Source: Sporosarcina luteola (lineage in GTDB: Bacteria > Bacillota > Bacilli > Bacillales_A > Planococcaceae). Taken from it: a stretch of DNA of 64,000 nt. Position numbers and translations under genes: made by a program. Numbering within the stretch: the first letter of the stretch is position 1; every line of letters starts with the position of its first letter. The stretch lies in the NCBI RefSeq assembly GCF_023715535.1, contig NZ_JAMBOI010000001.1, forward strand, positions 679,857-743,856, read 5' to 3'. Positions 8,126 through 16,467 of this stretch are shown one piece after another. Under the pieces are notes generated by a model. The model saw only the letters and a list, made by a program, of their open reading frames with translations. It was not told the DNA's origin and ran no database searches.

Positions 8126-8764
8126 ATGACGTTATGGATTGTAGCTAACATAATTTGTGGATATTTGGTCGGCTGTCTGCATGGCTCGACTGTCGCGCGT
8201 TGGATTTCGGGGGTTAATTTGAAAGAAACCGGTGTTAAAAACGCCGGGGCATCAAATGCGATGATCGTTCTTGGGAAACGGTATGGCGCGCTTGTTGCAT
8301 TGATTGATATTGGCAAAGGAATTTTTGCTGTCATTGCCGTCAGATTAATTACCGGACATTTCGGCCTGCCTACGGAATACATCACTTTATTATTATTCGC
8401 TGTCGGTGCTGCTGTTATATTCGGCCATAACTATCCGTTCCATATGAAGTTCAACGGAGGGAAAGGGACAGCAACTGTAATCGGTGTACTATTTGCGATT
8501 GACTGGCGGTTCGGACTTGCCGGGTTCATTCTATTCATTCTAGTGGCCATCATATCTGACATTCTTGTCTTTGGCGTTATCATGTTATACATTACTTTAT
8601 TGGTCATGGCCGTTTGGTTAGATGGCTATTGGACAATAGTAATTGCAGCTTTACTTTTCCTTATGGCAATCTGGAAGCATATCGAAAACTTGAAGCGTAT
8701 TCGCAAAGGGACGGAGCCACGCATTCGCACATCATTCAAGAAAAAACAGAAGCACTCGGAATGA
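8126..8764 (+). CDS. PlsY-family acyltransferase paralogue
   Basis: A 212-residue, five- to six-helix membrane protein of the PlsY family, which transfers acyl from acyl-phosphate to glycerol-3-phosphate. GHNYPFHMKFNGGKGTAT matches motif 2. Motif 1 is altered: VKNAGASN stands where canonical PlsY has GSGNPGATN. This suggests a paralogue with changed substrate rather than the housekeeping enzyme. ATG follows GGGGGA. The charged C-terminal tail (RIRTSFKKKQKH) is cytoplasmic in character. Confidence 0.75.
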   Translation: MTLWIVANIICGYLVGCLHGSTVARWISGVNLKETGVKNAGASNAMIVLGKRYGALVALIDIGKGIFAVIAVRLITGHFGLPTEYITLLLFAVGAAVIFGHNYPFHMKFNGGKGTATVIGVLFAIDWRFGLAGFILFILVAIISDILVFGVIMLYITLLVMAVWLDGYWTIVIAALLFLMAIWKHIENLKRIRKGTEPRIRTSFKKKQKHSE

Positions 8765-8780
8765 GGCTTCTGTTTTTTCA
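8746..8780. terminator. Terminator overlapping the PlsY-paralogue stop
   Basis: ACAGAAGC...GCTTCTGT followed by TTTTTT; the left arm includes the last codons of the gene. Confidence 0.82.
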
Positions 8781-8800
8781 ATGAGATTGCCTTTTAACAA

Positions 8801-9574
8801 TCAAAAATCTAACCAAATCTTCACAGCCGTTCCTAAGATCAACACTGCCAATATCCCCTGCAATACTTTCGTATTCATCTTCTGTCCTGCTTTTGCCCCG
8901 AGTGGCGCGGCGAGGATGCTTGCTACAATCATGACAGCTGCAGGACCGTAAAGCACCTGGTCTGTCATGATCTTCCCTACCGTCGAACCGATTGATGAAA
9001 TGAATGTAATGGCGAGAGAAGTAGCAATCGTCATGCGTGTCGGGATTTTCAAAACGACTAGCATGATTGGAACTAAAATGAACGCGCCGGCAGCTCCAAC
9101 AATTCCAGCTGCAATCCCTACGATGAAAGCGAGCACGGCTGCAAGCCATTTATTGAAAACAACCTGATCCGCCGGAATATCATCCAATCCTTTTTTCGGG
9201 ATGAACATCATGATGGCGGCAATCGTTGCAAGAATTCCGTACACGAGGTTGATGCTTCCTTCAGAAATCAAATTGGAGCCGTAGCCCCCGATAAAACTTC
9301 CGACCAAAATCGCGCTCCCCATGTATATGATCAGCGTTTTATTGAGATATCCGCCTTTCCGATATACCCACACTCCGGATATTGTCGCGAAGAACACTTG
9401 AATTGCACTAATTCCTGAAACTTCGTGCGCAGAGAATGCGGCAATTCCAAGTAATGGCGGAATGTATAATAGCATCGGGTATTTGATAATTGATCCGCCG
9501 ATTCCTACCATTCCGGAAACGAAGGATCCTAAAAATCCGATGAGGAAAATCGTTATTAGAAATGTCATATCCAT
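8801..9574 (-). CDS. TauE/SafE family sulfite/organosulfur exporter
   Basis: A 257-residue TSUP-family protein with about eight helices and the typical half-repeats [16 protein letters not shown] and [19 protein letters not shown]. Family members move sulfite, thiosulfate or sulfonates. It is the last gene of the persulfide cluster (cstR, dsrE, rhodanese/dioxygenase, tusA, tauE), where an exporter of sulfite or thiosulfate is expected, as in the Staphylococcus cst operon. ATG at 9574 with AGGAGGT. Confidence 0.88.
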   Translation of the reverse strand: MDMTFLITIFLIGFLGSFVSGMVGIGGSIIKYPMLLYIPPLLGIAAFSAHEVSGISAIQVFFATISGVWVYRKGGYLNKTLIIYMGSAILVGSFIGGYGSNLISEGSINLVYGILATIAAIMMFIPKKGLDDIPADQVVFNKWLAAVLAFIVGIAAGIVGAAGAFILVPIMLVVLKIPTRMTIATSLAITFISSIGSTVGKIMTDQVLYGPAAVMIVASILAAPLGAKAGQKMNTKVLQGILAVLILGTAVKIWLDF

Positions 9575-9601
9575 CGAGTATTTACCTCCTAAATCAGGAA
9601 A

Positions 9602-9621
9602 GGGTATCTACTCAGATACCC
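9602..9621. promoter_or_regulatory. Palindrome between tusA and tauE
   Basis: GGGTATCTACTCAGATACCC is a perfect 8-bp inverted repeat with a 4-nt loop. It contains the ATACCC/GGGTAT half-sites seen in CstR/CsoR operators, but could equally act as an RNA hairpin tuning tauE expression. Confidence 0.5.
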
Positions 9622-9633
9622 CCTACCCTACAA

Positions 9634-9867
9634 TCAGCCTTTCTTAATCCAGAATGTGAAGACGCCTGTATCTTCTTTTTGATCAACCATTTCATGGCCG
9701 CTGGATTTCGCCCATGCTGTCAAATCAGCGACTGAGCCTTTGTCAGTTGTGAAGATTTCCAGGATTTCACCCGTCTCCATTTCCTTCATCGTCTTTCTTG
9801 CACGTACAACCGGCATTGGGCATGCCAACCCTTTTGCATCTAATACTTTTGTTACGTTCATTTTCAT
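9634..9867 (-). CDS. tusA: TusA-like sulfur carrier protein
   Basis: A 77-residue protein with the invariant LDAKGLACPMPVVRARK motif; the Cys at about 16 carries a persulfide. TusA proteins relay sulfur between rhodaneses, DsrE proteins and acceptors. Its place next to a rhodanese/persulfide dioxygenase and DsrE fits that role. Two start codons are possible (9867 and 9861); AAGGAG favours the second slightly. The gap to the upstream gene is 19 bp. Confidence 0.9.
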   Translation of the reverse strand: MKMNVTKVLDAKGLACPMPVVRARKTMKEMETGEILEIFTTDKGSVADLTAWAKSSGHEMVDQKEDTGVFTFWIKKG

Positions 9868-9886
9868 CTTCTCCTTTTTGATTAAA

Positions 9887-11353
9887 TTACCTTATTGCAC
9901 AACGATTCGGTCCGATTTCCATTTCCCGCTGCGTTTCTTCGTTAGGATTGATTTTCCCCATATTCGTTTGACGGATTTCTTGGTACGCGTTTGGTTGAGG
10001 AGGCAAGTTTCCTGTCACCAGTTGACGGAATTCCTGTTCATCCTCAATATTCAAGCCGTGGTTATTCGCGAACAGCGTTCCTAACCTTTCCGAAACGCTT
10101 CCATCTTCATTCAACTCCTCGATAATCATGAAGTGCGCGGGAAGTACGAGTAGATCTTCCGCCAACTCCCGATAGCGCCTATACAATGTTTCCCGCAGAT
10201 CGCCGACCCAATCTTCCGCCAAACCCGCGAGGTCTGGGCGACCGATGGAGTCGATGAATAAAATATCTCCTGACAATAAATAAGCATCGTCTACGATAAA
10301 CGAAGTGGAACCGATCGTATGACCTGGTGAATAAAGCGCTTGAATATCGATTTTCGATGTTCCCACTGTGATCACACGGCCGCCTTCCAACGGCTCGTAA
10401 TCAAACGTCACTCCTGTTGCATCTTTCGGCGGCAACCAGTATGTTCCATTCACGGCTTCCGCAATTTTTTTACCGCCGGAAATATGGTCCGCATGTAGAT
10501 GTGTATCGAGTACATTCGTAATCTTTACGTTCAATTGTTTAGCGAAATCAAGGAAGACATCGGTCATTCTTGTTGCATCCACAATGACCGCTTCTCCGTT
10601 CGACACAATCATATAAGAGAGGCAGCCTTTTCCGATCCGGACGAATTGATAGATCGCGCCGCCATCCTTCAAGTCACCGACTTTCACCGGCTCCAAATGT
10701 TCGCTCCATGCTTTCATGCCCCCTTGCAAGTAGTGAACGTCACGACCTGCCTCAGCAAGCATTTCCGCGACAAAAATCGAAGAACCTTCCTTCGCACAGA
10801 CGACAACAACCTCTTTATCAGTCGGAATTTGATCAAGGATTTCCTCTACGCCATCGAGTAAATCGAAATAAGGGCTATTCAAATATTGAATGTTTTCCCC
10901 TTCAATTTTCCAATCTGCAAACGCATCTTCATTACGGACATCCAATATGAAGAACTTTTCTTTATTGATCACTTTCTTTGCGACTTCTCCAGCTGTCATC
11001 GGTGTAACCGCACTGTCTTCTGATTTGCCCCCCGGGGTATTATTTTTTGTAAATAAATCCTCTGTCGGACCTTCCCAAGCCAACATGCCGCCTGCCATAT
11101 TAACTACTTTGTATCCGTAATTTTCAAGGAAGTTCGTCGCCTGTCCGCTGCGTCCTCCCGACCGGCAAATCATTGTGTATTCCTTAGTTTTATCCAATTC
11201 ATTCATACGGAACTCCAATAATCCAAGAGGGATATTAATGGAGCCAGGAATTTTTACTTCAGCGACTTCATCCACTTCACGGACATCTATAAGGGTAAGC
11301 GGCTGTCCCGCGGATAGTTTTGTTTCGATTTCTTTTGCTGTTACTTCATTCAT
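9887..11353 (-). CDS. Double rhodanese - persulfide dioxygenase fusion (CstB-like)
   Basis: A 488-residue fusion. Rhodanese 1 (about 3-100) has the active loop CRSGGRSG with Cys63; rhodanese 2 (about 117-220) has CAKEGSS with Cys185; then a metallo-beta-lactamase fold of the ETHE1 type (about 230-450) with THLHADH (283-289), SPGHT and [19 protein letters not shown]1 enzymes oxidise glutathione or low-molecular-weight persulfide to sulfite, and rhodanese can turn that into thiosulfate. Known CstB has the dioxygenase domain first; here both rhodaneses precede it. It sits in the CstR cluster, 16 bp after dsrE. Confidence 0.92.
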   Translation of the reverse strand: MNEVTAKEIETKLSAGQPLTLIDVREVDEVAEVKIPGSINIPLGLLEFRMNELDKTKEYTMICRSGGRSGQATNFLENYGYKVVNMAGGMLAWEGPTEDLFTKNNTPGGKSEDSAVTPMTAGEVAKKVINKEKFFILDVRNEDAFADWKIEGENIQYLNSPYFDLLDGVEEILDQIPTDKEVVVVCAKEGSSIFVAEMLAEAGRDVHYLQGGMKAWSEHLEPVKVGDLKDGGAIYQFVRIGKGCLSYMIVSNGEAVIVDATRMTDVFLDFAKQLNVKITNVLDTHLHADHISGGKKIAEAVNGTYWLPPKDATGVTFDYEPLEGGRVITVGTSKIDIQALYSPGHTIGSTSFIVDDAYLLSGDILFIDSIGRPDLAGLAEDWVGDLRETLYRRYRELAEDLLVLPAHFMIIEELNEDGSVSERLGTLFANNHGLNIEDEQEFRQLVTGNLPPQPNAYQEIRQTNMGKINPNEETQREMEIGPNRCAIR

Positions 11354-11369
11354 GTTATTTCCTCCTTTT

Positions 11370-11849
11370 TTAAATAAATAAATTCACATTTCCATCTTGT
11401 GCATCAGCCAAATAAGCAGCTACGCCCGCATAATCGATGCCTTCCAGCAACTCTGCTTGATCAAGACCTAATAAATCCATCGTCATTGTACAAGCGACAA
11501 GTTTAATGTCTTGTTCCTGCGCCAACTCGATCAATTGGGGAAGCGTCATCGCATTGTGCTTTTTCATGACATGCTTTATCATTTTAGGTCCCATTCCAGC
11601 CATATTCATTTTTGAAATGCCCATCTTATCTGCGCCACGCGGCATCATTTTCCCGAACATTTTTTCCAAAAGCCCTTTCTTCACTGGAACGTGATCCTCT
11701 TTGCGAAGTGCATTCAACCCCCAAAACGTATGGAAGATCGTCACTTCATGGTCATAAGCCGCAGCCCCATTCGCAATGATATAGGCAGCCATCGCTTTAT
11801 CGTAGTCACCACTGAACAAAACAATGGTCGTCTTTTTCGTTTCCGACAT
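11370..11849 (-). CDS. DsrE/DsrF-like sulfur relay protein
   Basis: A 159-residue protein: [47 protein letters not shown] is the N-terminal Rossmann-like part of the DsrE/F/PrmC fold, and [12 protein letters not shown] holds a conserved Cys. Such proteins carry or transfer persulfide sulfur. The frame can be opened at a TTG (11855), but the ATG at 11849 has AAAGGAT at good distance. It is the first gene after the CstR-type palindrome at 11875-11896. Confidence 0.88.
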   Translation of the reverse strand: MSETKKTTIVLFSGDYDKAMAAYIIANGAAAYDHEVTIFHTFWGLNALRKEDHVPVKKGLLEKMFGKMMPRGADKMGISKMNMAGMGPKMIKHVMKKHNAMTLPQLIELAQEQDIKLVACTMTMDLLGLDQAELLEGIDYAGVAAYLADAQDGNVNLFI

Positions 11850-11874
11850 TTTCAATCATCCTTTCTTTTCATTA

Positions 11875-11896
11875 TACCACTACCCCTAGGGGTATA
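11875..11896. promoter_or_regulatory. CstR-like operator upstream of dsrE
   Basis: TACCCCTAGGGGTA (11881-11894) is a perfect palindrome in an ATACC...GGTAT context, the form bound by CsoR/CstR repressors. It lies between cstR and dsrE, at the likely promoter of the persulfide genes. Confidence 0.75.
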
Positions 11897-11925
11897 TTAA
11901 ACCGATAAAAGAAAAGAGTCAACTG

Positions 11926-12189
11926 TTAGCGACTCTTTACTAGGAGATTAACTGCTTCTTTTACAATCTCCTCTTGAGACATCGGATTATTTTCATCAAC
12001 GTTCTGCATGCATGAAATAATATTTGAGCTGACAATGACGCCTATCGTACGGTCAATCGCTGAACGGGAAGCTGACAATTGAGTGACGACTTCTTTACAG
12101 TCTTTTCCTTCTTCAATCATCCGTAAAATCCCTTTGATTTGGCCTTCAATCCTTTTTAATCGGTTTACGATTTTATCATCGTAATGCAC
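11926..12189 (-). CDS. cstR: CstR persulfide-sensing repressor (CsoR family)
   Basis: An 87-residue CsoR/RcnR-family regulator (RLKRIEGQIKGILRMIEEG). It keeps two cysteines, Cys31 and Cys60, but has SSN where copper-sensing CsoR has the metal-binding His. This matches CstR, which senses persulfides by forming a Cys31-Cys60 link. The true CsoR of this window (59921-60208) keeps the Cys-His-Cys triad, which supports the distinction. GTG start. It probably represses the cluster and itself through the two palindromes. Confidence 0.9.
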   Translation of the reverse strand: MHYDDKIVNRLKRIEGQIKGILRMIEEGKDCKEVVTQLSASRSAIDRTIGVIVSSNIISCMQNVDENNPMSQEEIVKEAVNLLVKSR

Positions 12190-12230
12190 GTACCTTCAGC
12201 TCCTTTATCGTTTGTTACAATTCTGATTCT

Positions 12231-12246
12231 ATACCCCTCTAGGTAT
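12231..12246. promoter_or_regulatory. CstR-like operator upstream of cstR
   Basis: ATACCCCTCTAGGTAT is an ATACC/GGTAT inverted repeat in the promoter region of cstR, matching the one before dsrE. Confidence 0.68.
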
Positions 12247-12299
12247 AATGTCAAGCGACTGGGCATTAACGATTCAGAGTTCTGCAAAGTTCGACAATT

Positions 12300-12442
12300 T
12301 ATGGTATACTAGTTATAGACAACTTGATAGGGATCGGTTTCAACTAGTTGTTTTCCATCATGATATCAATTGCTTAGGATGCACCTAAGCAGCAGTTTTT
12401 CATTAGGGATTATGATGAGAATAAACAGTAGGAGTGATTCGT
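12300..12442 (+). other. Long structured leader or small RNA before ykvS
   Basis: A -10-like TATACT near 12304 is followed by two hairpins: ACAACT...AGTTGT (about 12321-12354) and CTTAGGATGCACCTAAG (about 12373-12389) followed by AGCAGTTTTT. The second looks like an intrinsic terminator 50 bp ahead of the gene. This could be an attenuated leader or a separate small RNA. No known riboswitch class was recognised. Confidence 0.35.
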
Positions 12443-12664
12443 TTGGCATTTCCACGCAGAGAGAAACCTGTTTCAGATTTTGTCGCAGCTCGTCATATCG
12501 ATGAGGAGATTTCATTCGTTCGCAATGATTATGAGGTGAACGGAACGATTCATAAGATTCTCGAAAACTCAGTCATCGTTAAAATTTCGGAGGACGACGC
12601 CGACCGTATTGGTGTCGCATCCAACCTCACCGTTGTTTCTCATAAGAACTACTCAGTTAGTTAA
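12443..12664 (+). CDS. ykvS: YkvS family protein (DUF2187)
   Basis: A 73-residue soluble protein. The C-terminal VNGTIHKILENSVIVKIS...LTVVSHKNYSV matches the DUF2187/YkvS family, a small beta-rich fold of unknown function. A GTG at 12434 overlaps the ribosome site; the TTG at 12443 lies 7 nt from AGTAGGAGTG and is the likely start. A good terminator follows. Confidence 0.8.
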   Translation: MAFPRREKPVSDFVAARHIDEEISFVRNDYEVNGTIHKILENSVIVKISEDDADRIGVASNLTVVSHKNYSVS

Positions 12665-12673
12665 TTTATATCT

Positions 12674-12708
12674 AAAAGGGCATCTCCACCTCTGGAGTGC
12701 CCTTTTTC
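12674..12708 (+). terminator. ykvS terminator
   Basis: AAAGGGCA.CTCCA..TGGAG.TGCCCTTT stem followed by TTTTC. Confidence 0.88.
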
Positions 12709-12820
12709 TTTTGGTTTTCTTTAATTTTTCTATGCGGCAATCGTGCCCATTATCAACGTTGTTATAGATCTCTTTTTATACTTCTGAGAAAGTTTCTCTG
12801 ATTTTTTTCCACTATATCTT

Positions 12821-13825
12821 TTAGTACTTATCTGTAATTACCCCGATAGATGAAGCTTTAATAAATGGTAACTCTTTTAATTCGGTTAAGTTTTTGCCAT
12901 CCCCCGTGACAACAGCACCATAAAATTGCAAGTCTTCCTCGGTTAACTGACCATCTTCCCCTTTTAGCGTGTTGTATAAGCGTTTAAACTCACCTTGCCA
13001 GCGCGCTTTAAATTGTTGACTTGCTTCAATCGCGCCGATAAAGCGTAGAACAGGTTTTTCTTTCAAATCTCCATCATCATCTAACAGAGATAGTCCATAA
13101 ACAGTATGTTCTGAACGAAGTAAATTGTCATTTCCAGTCACTTTACCATTTTCGTCAAAATGCTTAAATTGAAAGTCATCTTCCCCTTCATTGACGTCAT
13201 CCACCCAGAGCCAAGTAAGTGTCATATTGGTCGGGATTAAAGACTGCACTTCTTCGAATGTATAGCCCCGATCAAAAGATAAAGCGACTTCCATTACTTT
13301 GTCCTCCCCAATATCATCAAGCAATGTTAGATCATCACGATAGGTTTGATACTCCAAAAACGGATAGAAAAAAATCATTTCACGTTGGCCTAATTCATTG
13401 TATAGTTGCTTTTGTACATCTCTCTCTGAATAGCTATTTCCAATTAGAAGCGGGGACTCAATTCCTATTCGATTTAAGTATTCATCACGAAAGAGTCCGT
13501 ATCCATATCTTTCTTGTCCTGTATATACGACTTTTCCTTCGATTATTTTATAAGTCGTATAACGGTTTTCTCCTCCTAAAAATCCTTGATAACGTTCAAA
13601 CTTTCCAATGAATTCATTCGGCGCAGATATTTCATGAAAACCTGTAGCGGAAAACTGAACAGGTTTTTCTAATTTGTAGGTAATACTCCTATTCAATATA
13701 GTACCAGCTATTGTGGCGATAATTAAAACTATAATCGTCATCAAAACTGTTTTCCAATTGGCCAGTCGCTTTGCTTTTTTAATGGTTTTCTCCATTTTCT
13801 CGACATCGAAAATATCATCACTCAT
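12821..13825 (-). CDS. Membrane anti-sigma factor (sigma factor regulator N/C domains)
   Basis: A 334-residue protein with a cytoplasmic start (SDDIFDVEKMEKTIKKAKRL), one helix at about 25-45 (TVLMTIIVLIIATIAGTIL) and a large extracellular domain with the sigma-factor-regulator C-terminal pattern (FDRGYTFEEVQSLIPTNMTLTWLWVDDV). It starts at ATG 13825, overlapping the sigma gene stop by 8 nt (ATGAGTGA), so the pair is translationally coupled. It likely holds the ECF sigma at the membrane until a signal arrives. Confidence 0.85.
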   Translation of the reverse strand: MSDDIFDVEKMEKTIKKAKRLANWKTVLMTIIVLIIATIAGTILNRSITYKLEKPVQFSATGFHEISAPNEFIGKFERYQGFLGGENRYTTYKIIEGKVVYTGQERYGYGLFRDEYLNRIGIESPLLIGNSYSERDVQKQLYNELGQREMIFFYPFLEYQTYRDDLTLLDDIGEDKVMEVALSFDRGYTFEEVQSLIPTNMTLTWLWVDDVNEGEDDFQFKHFDENGKVTGNDNLLRSEHTVYGLSLLDDDGDLKEKPVLRFIGAIEASQQFKARWQGEFKRLYNTLKGEDGQLTEEDLQFYGAVVTGDGKNLTELKELPFIKASSIGVITDKY

Positions 13826-14318
13826 ATCCTTTTTCCTCCCATATCTTTTTAAAACTTTTGCGTGCACGTTGTAAATATGTCTTCACAATCGTTTCTTTCA
13901 CATCTAATATCTCGCTGATTTCTTTATACGATAATTCCATGTAATACTTTAAAATCAGCAGTTGTTGAAAATTGGTCTGAAGTTCCTGCAATGCCCCTAC
14001 CAATTCGTTCGCCTGCTCTTTCATTGTTAAATGGCTCTCTACATGCTCAAAGACTGGTAATAAAAGCTCTAAATCTTCATGGGATAACCTGACAACGGAT
14101 TTATTTTTGTTATAAAGAGAGTAATAGCGATGAATCGCCACCTTAAACATCCACGCCCGCATTTTCTTTGGTTCAATTTGTTGGAGATATTCAATTGTTT
14201 TCATAATCGTTTCTTGTGTAATATCTTCCGCATCTTCTTTTGCAGCACCGATTTTGATCAAATACTTAAATACAACTTTTGCATGTTCTAGGAGTAGCTG
14301 CCCCCATTCATCATTCAA
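13818..14318 (-). CDS. ECF sigma factor 1
   Basis: A 166-residue sigma-70 family protein with only regions 2 and 4: AEDITQETIMKTIEYL and AWMFKVAIHRYYSLYNK (region 2), and LQTNFQQLLILKYYMELSYKEISEILDVKETIVKTYLQRARKSFKK (region 4 HTH). Coupled to the anti-sigma gene above. No clear autoregulatory promoter was recognised upstream. Confidence 0.9.
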   Translation of the reverse strand: MNDEWGQLLLEHAKVVFKYLIKIGAAKEDAEDITQETIMKTIEYLQQIEPKKMRAWMFKVAIHRYYSLYNKNKSVVRLSHEDLELLLPVFEHVESHLTMKEQANELVGALQELQTNFQQLLILKYYMELSYKEISEILDVKETIVKTYLQRARKSFKKIWEEKGYE

Positions 14319-14431
14319 ATCTTCACCAACTTTTGGATATCCATTTTTAATTCGTTGTGATCACTCACCTATATAACATTTGTAGAGGAAAAAAGTATAC
14401 AACATTTTTAACTTTTAAAAAAAACGCAATG

Positions 14432-14472
14432 AAACCGATCAATCATATGGATTGCATATGATTGATCGGTTT
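14432..14472. terminator. Perfect 18-bp inverted repeat downstream of the Nudix gene
   Basis: Arms AAACCGATCAATCATATG (14432-14449) and its exact complement (14455-14472) flank a 5-nt loop. Read on the minus strand it follows the Nudix gene by 147 bp and is trailed, after a few bases, by a long T-run; probably that gene's terminator. Confidence 0.65.
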
Positions 14473-14618
14473 TCCGAATTAACTATTTTAGCAAGACCTT
14501 TAACTATGTCATTTATTAATTGCCGTAATCATCCATTTCACTTTAAGTAAGTTATTCCAGAAAATGATTCGATTCTGGTTAATTGCTATTGCAAGAGCGC
14601 TCGATTCTAGAATATTAG

Positions 14619-15143
14619 TCAGCGAATAAATGCCGCTTCCTTTTTTGAAAGAGCATCCTCTAACCATTGAGGGTGCATTGTTAACAAATCTTCTGGTAAG
14701 TTGTCCTGTCCAAAAAACTTTATTTCAAGCGATTCATCTGAATTACATTTAAGTTCCCCTCCTGTAATTTCAGCAAGAAAACAAGTCGTTATAAAATGCA
14801 CTACCTTGCCATTTGGATAATTGAAAACTTGTGATTCAGGATCGGAATAAACACCAATCAGCTTTTCAATACTTATATCTAAATTAGTCTCTTCTTTTAC
14901 TTCTCTCATGACTGCTTCAGACACTGTTTCACCAATTTCCACATGTCCTGAAGGAATTCCCCATAAGCCAACATCAGCTCTTTTTTGCAATAGAACTTGA
15001 TTCTCCTGGTTCAAAATAATTACAGCGACTCCAGCTTTTAATTCATCTATTTTTCTCAAATCAAAACTCCTTTCTTCATGAAAATAGCCCGATTCTTCAA
15101 TATCGGGCAGCTGAATGATTTTATGAACCAGCCTTTTATCCAC
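14619..15143 (-). CDS. Nudix hydrolase
   Basis: A 174-residue protein with a full Nudix box, GHVEIGETVSEAVMREVKEETN (residues about 66-87), preceded by AGVAVIILNQENQVLLQKRADVGLWGIP. Nudix enzymes hydrolyse nucleoside diphosphates linked to another group; the substrate is not evident. It has an N-terminal extension of about 35 residues before the fold. Monocistronic. Confidence 0.92.
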   Translation of the reverse strand: MDKRLVHKIIQLPDIEESGYFHEERSFDLRKIDELKAGVAVIILNQENQVLLQKRADVGLWGIPSGHVEIGETVSEAVMREVKEETNLDISIEKLIGVYSDPESQVFNYPNGKVVHFITTCFLAEITGGELKCNSDESLEIKFFGQDNLPEDLLTMHPQWLEDALSKKEAAFIR

Positions 15144-15308
15144 CTGGACTACTCACCCAATTCTAACATATAAGATAATTGACGAACTACGCTTTTCTAA
15201 AGAAAGGAGTATTGTTAAAAGTTTCTATACAAAAGATCACACCTTAATGTCCTTATCGATGTTGCAACTTCCCCGCTGCGGCAACCGAAATATGGTAAAA
15301 ATAAACAA

Positions 15309-15340
15309 GGCGCCTTTTCCTATTGCGGACAAAGGCGCTC
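15309..15340 (-). terminator. yeiH terminator
   Basis: Minus-strand GCGCCTTT...AAAGGCGC stem followed by a T-rich tract, directly after the yeiH-like stop. Confidence 0.75.
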
Positions 15341-15346
15341 TTGATT

Positions 15347-16357
15347 TCATATTATGAAATACACCAAAACAGACAAGCAGATTGATGTGATTGTCACTGC
15401 AATCAACGGTCTCATCGCGCGTTCACGCAAGTCTTTCAAGCTTACGTTCAAGCCGAGTCCGACCATTGCGGCTGTCAATAGCCATGTCGTTGCAGTGCTG
15501 ATTCCTGCCATTACGCTGTCAGATACCGGAATCAAGTTGCCAAGCACGTAGCTTCCGAATAAGCTCATCGCAATGAACCCCACGAGGAACCAAGGGAATT
15601 CAATTTTGTTCTGCCCCTCTTCTTCCCCTTTGCTTTTACGTTTCATGAAATATATGAATATGAAGCATAACGGCACTAAGAGAAATACCCTGCCGAGTTT
15701 TGCAAGTAGCGCAAGTGCTAGCGCATCTTCCCCAGCGGGAGCCGCAGCAATTGCTACATGGGCTAGTTCATGAAGACTCATGCCCGACCATATTCCGTAT
15801 TCTGTCGGGAGCAACGGCACAATCGGCCGCAATACTGTATAGCCGATGGCAAACACGGTACCGAGCATGGCGATGATGCCGACTCCGATTGCGGTGTCTT
15901 CATCCTTCGCTTTGATGATCGGCGCAACCGCCGCGATGGCTGCAGCCCCACAAACTCCCGTCCCGACGCCAAGCAGCATGGAGATGCTTTTATCTGCCTT
16001 CAGCCACTTGGCAAGAAGGATCATTAGCCCGATTGCAAATGCAATGACGAGCATATCACGCGCCAACAAGCCCAATCCATCGCGGAAGACGACATCGATA
16101 TTTAATTTTAATCCGTATAATATGATCGCTAGCCTCAGCAGCTTTTTCGATGAGAATGTGATTCCGCCACGAAGCGCTTCAGGATAACCGAATAATTGCC
16201 GATACGCAACAGCTATGATGATTGCGCTAGCCAATTGTCCGATGTGATTGAATCCGGGTACTTTCGCTAATATAAAACCTAAAAATGCAATGAAAAATGT
16301 GAATGCAATCCCGGCGATCCACATGCTTTTTTCATTCGTACTCTTCTTTTCAACCAA
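15347..16357 (-). CDS. YeiH/UPF0324 family putative sulfate exporter
   Basis: A 336-residue membrane protein with about ten helices; GVGTGVCGAAAIAAVAPIIKAKDEDTAIGVGIIAMLG and HELAHVAIAAAPAGEDALALALLAKLGRV are signature stretches of the YeiH/UPF0324 family, named as putative sulfate exporters on limited evidence. No ATG fits; the TTG at 16357 lies 5-6 nt from AGGAGGTGG and is the best start. Divergent from a LysR regulator, the same arrangement as yeiH-yeiE in enterobacteria. Confidence 0.82.
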   Translation of the reverse strand: MVEKKSTNEKSMWIAGIAFTFFIAFLGFILAKVPGFNHIGQLASAIIIAVAYRQLFGYPEALRGGITFSSKKLLRLAIILYGLKLNIDVVFRDGLGLLARDMLVIAFAIGLMILLAKWLKADKSISMLLGVGTGVCGAAAIAAVAPIIKAKDEDTAIGVGIIAMLGTVFAIGYTVLRPIVPLLPTEYGIWSGMSLHELAHVAIAAAPAGEDALALALLAKLGRVFLLVPLCFIFIYFMKRKSKGEEEGQNKIEFPWFLVGFIAMSLFGSYVLGNLIPVSDSVMAGISTATTWLLTAAMVGLGLNVSLKDLRERAMRPLIAVTITSICLSVLVYFII

Positions 16358-16396
16358 ATGTACCACCTCCTGTCTAAGCCTAATATGCCCCATTAC

Positions 16397-16448
16397 ATAA
16401 GTAAAATAAATTATGATAATACCCATGATAAGTAAAATGATATGATTG
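16397..16448. promoter_or_regulatory. Direct repeats in the yeiH/LysR divergent region
   Basis: ATAAGTAAAAT occurs at 16397 and again at 16428, each followed by an A/T-rich stretch with TATGAT. The 31-bp spacing and divergent position suggest LysR binding. Confidence 0.4.
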
Positions 16449-16467
16449 AACGCAAGGAGGGATGGAT

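Noticed and set aside
9602..9621. Firm call of this palindrome as a terminator
   Set aside because: The stem is followed only by TTTCC on the minus strand, and tauE appears to belong to the same operon; left as operator or processing hairpin.
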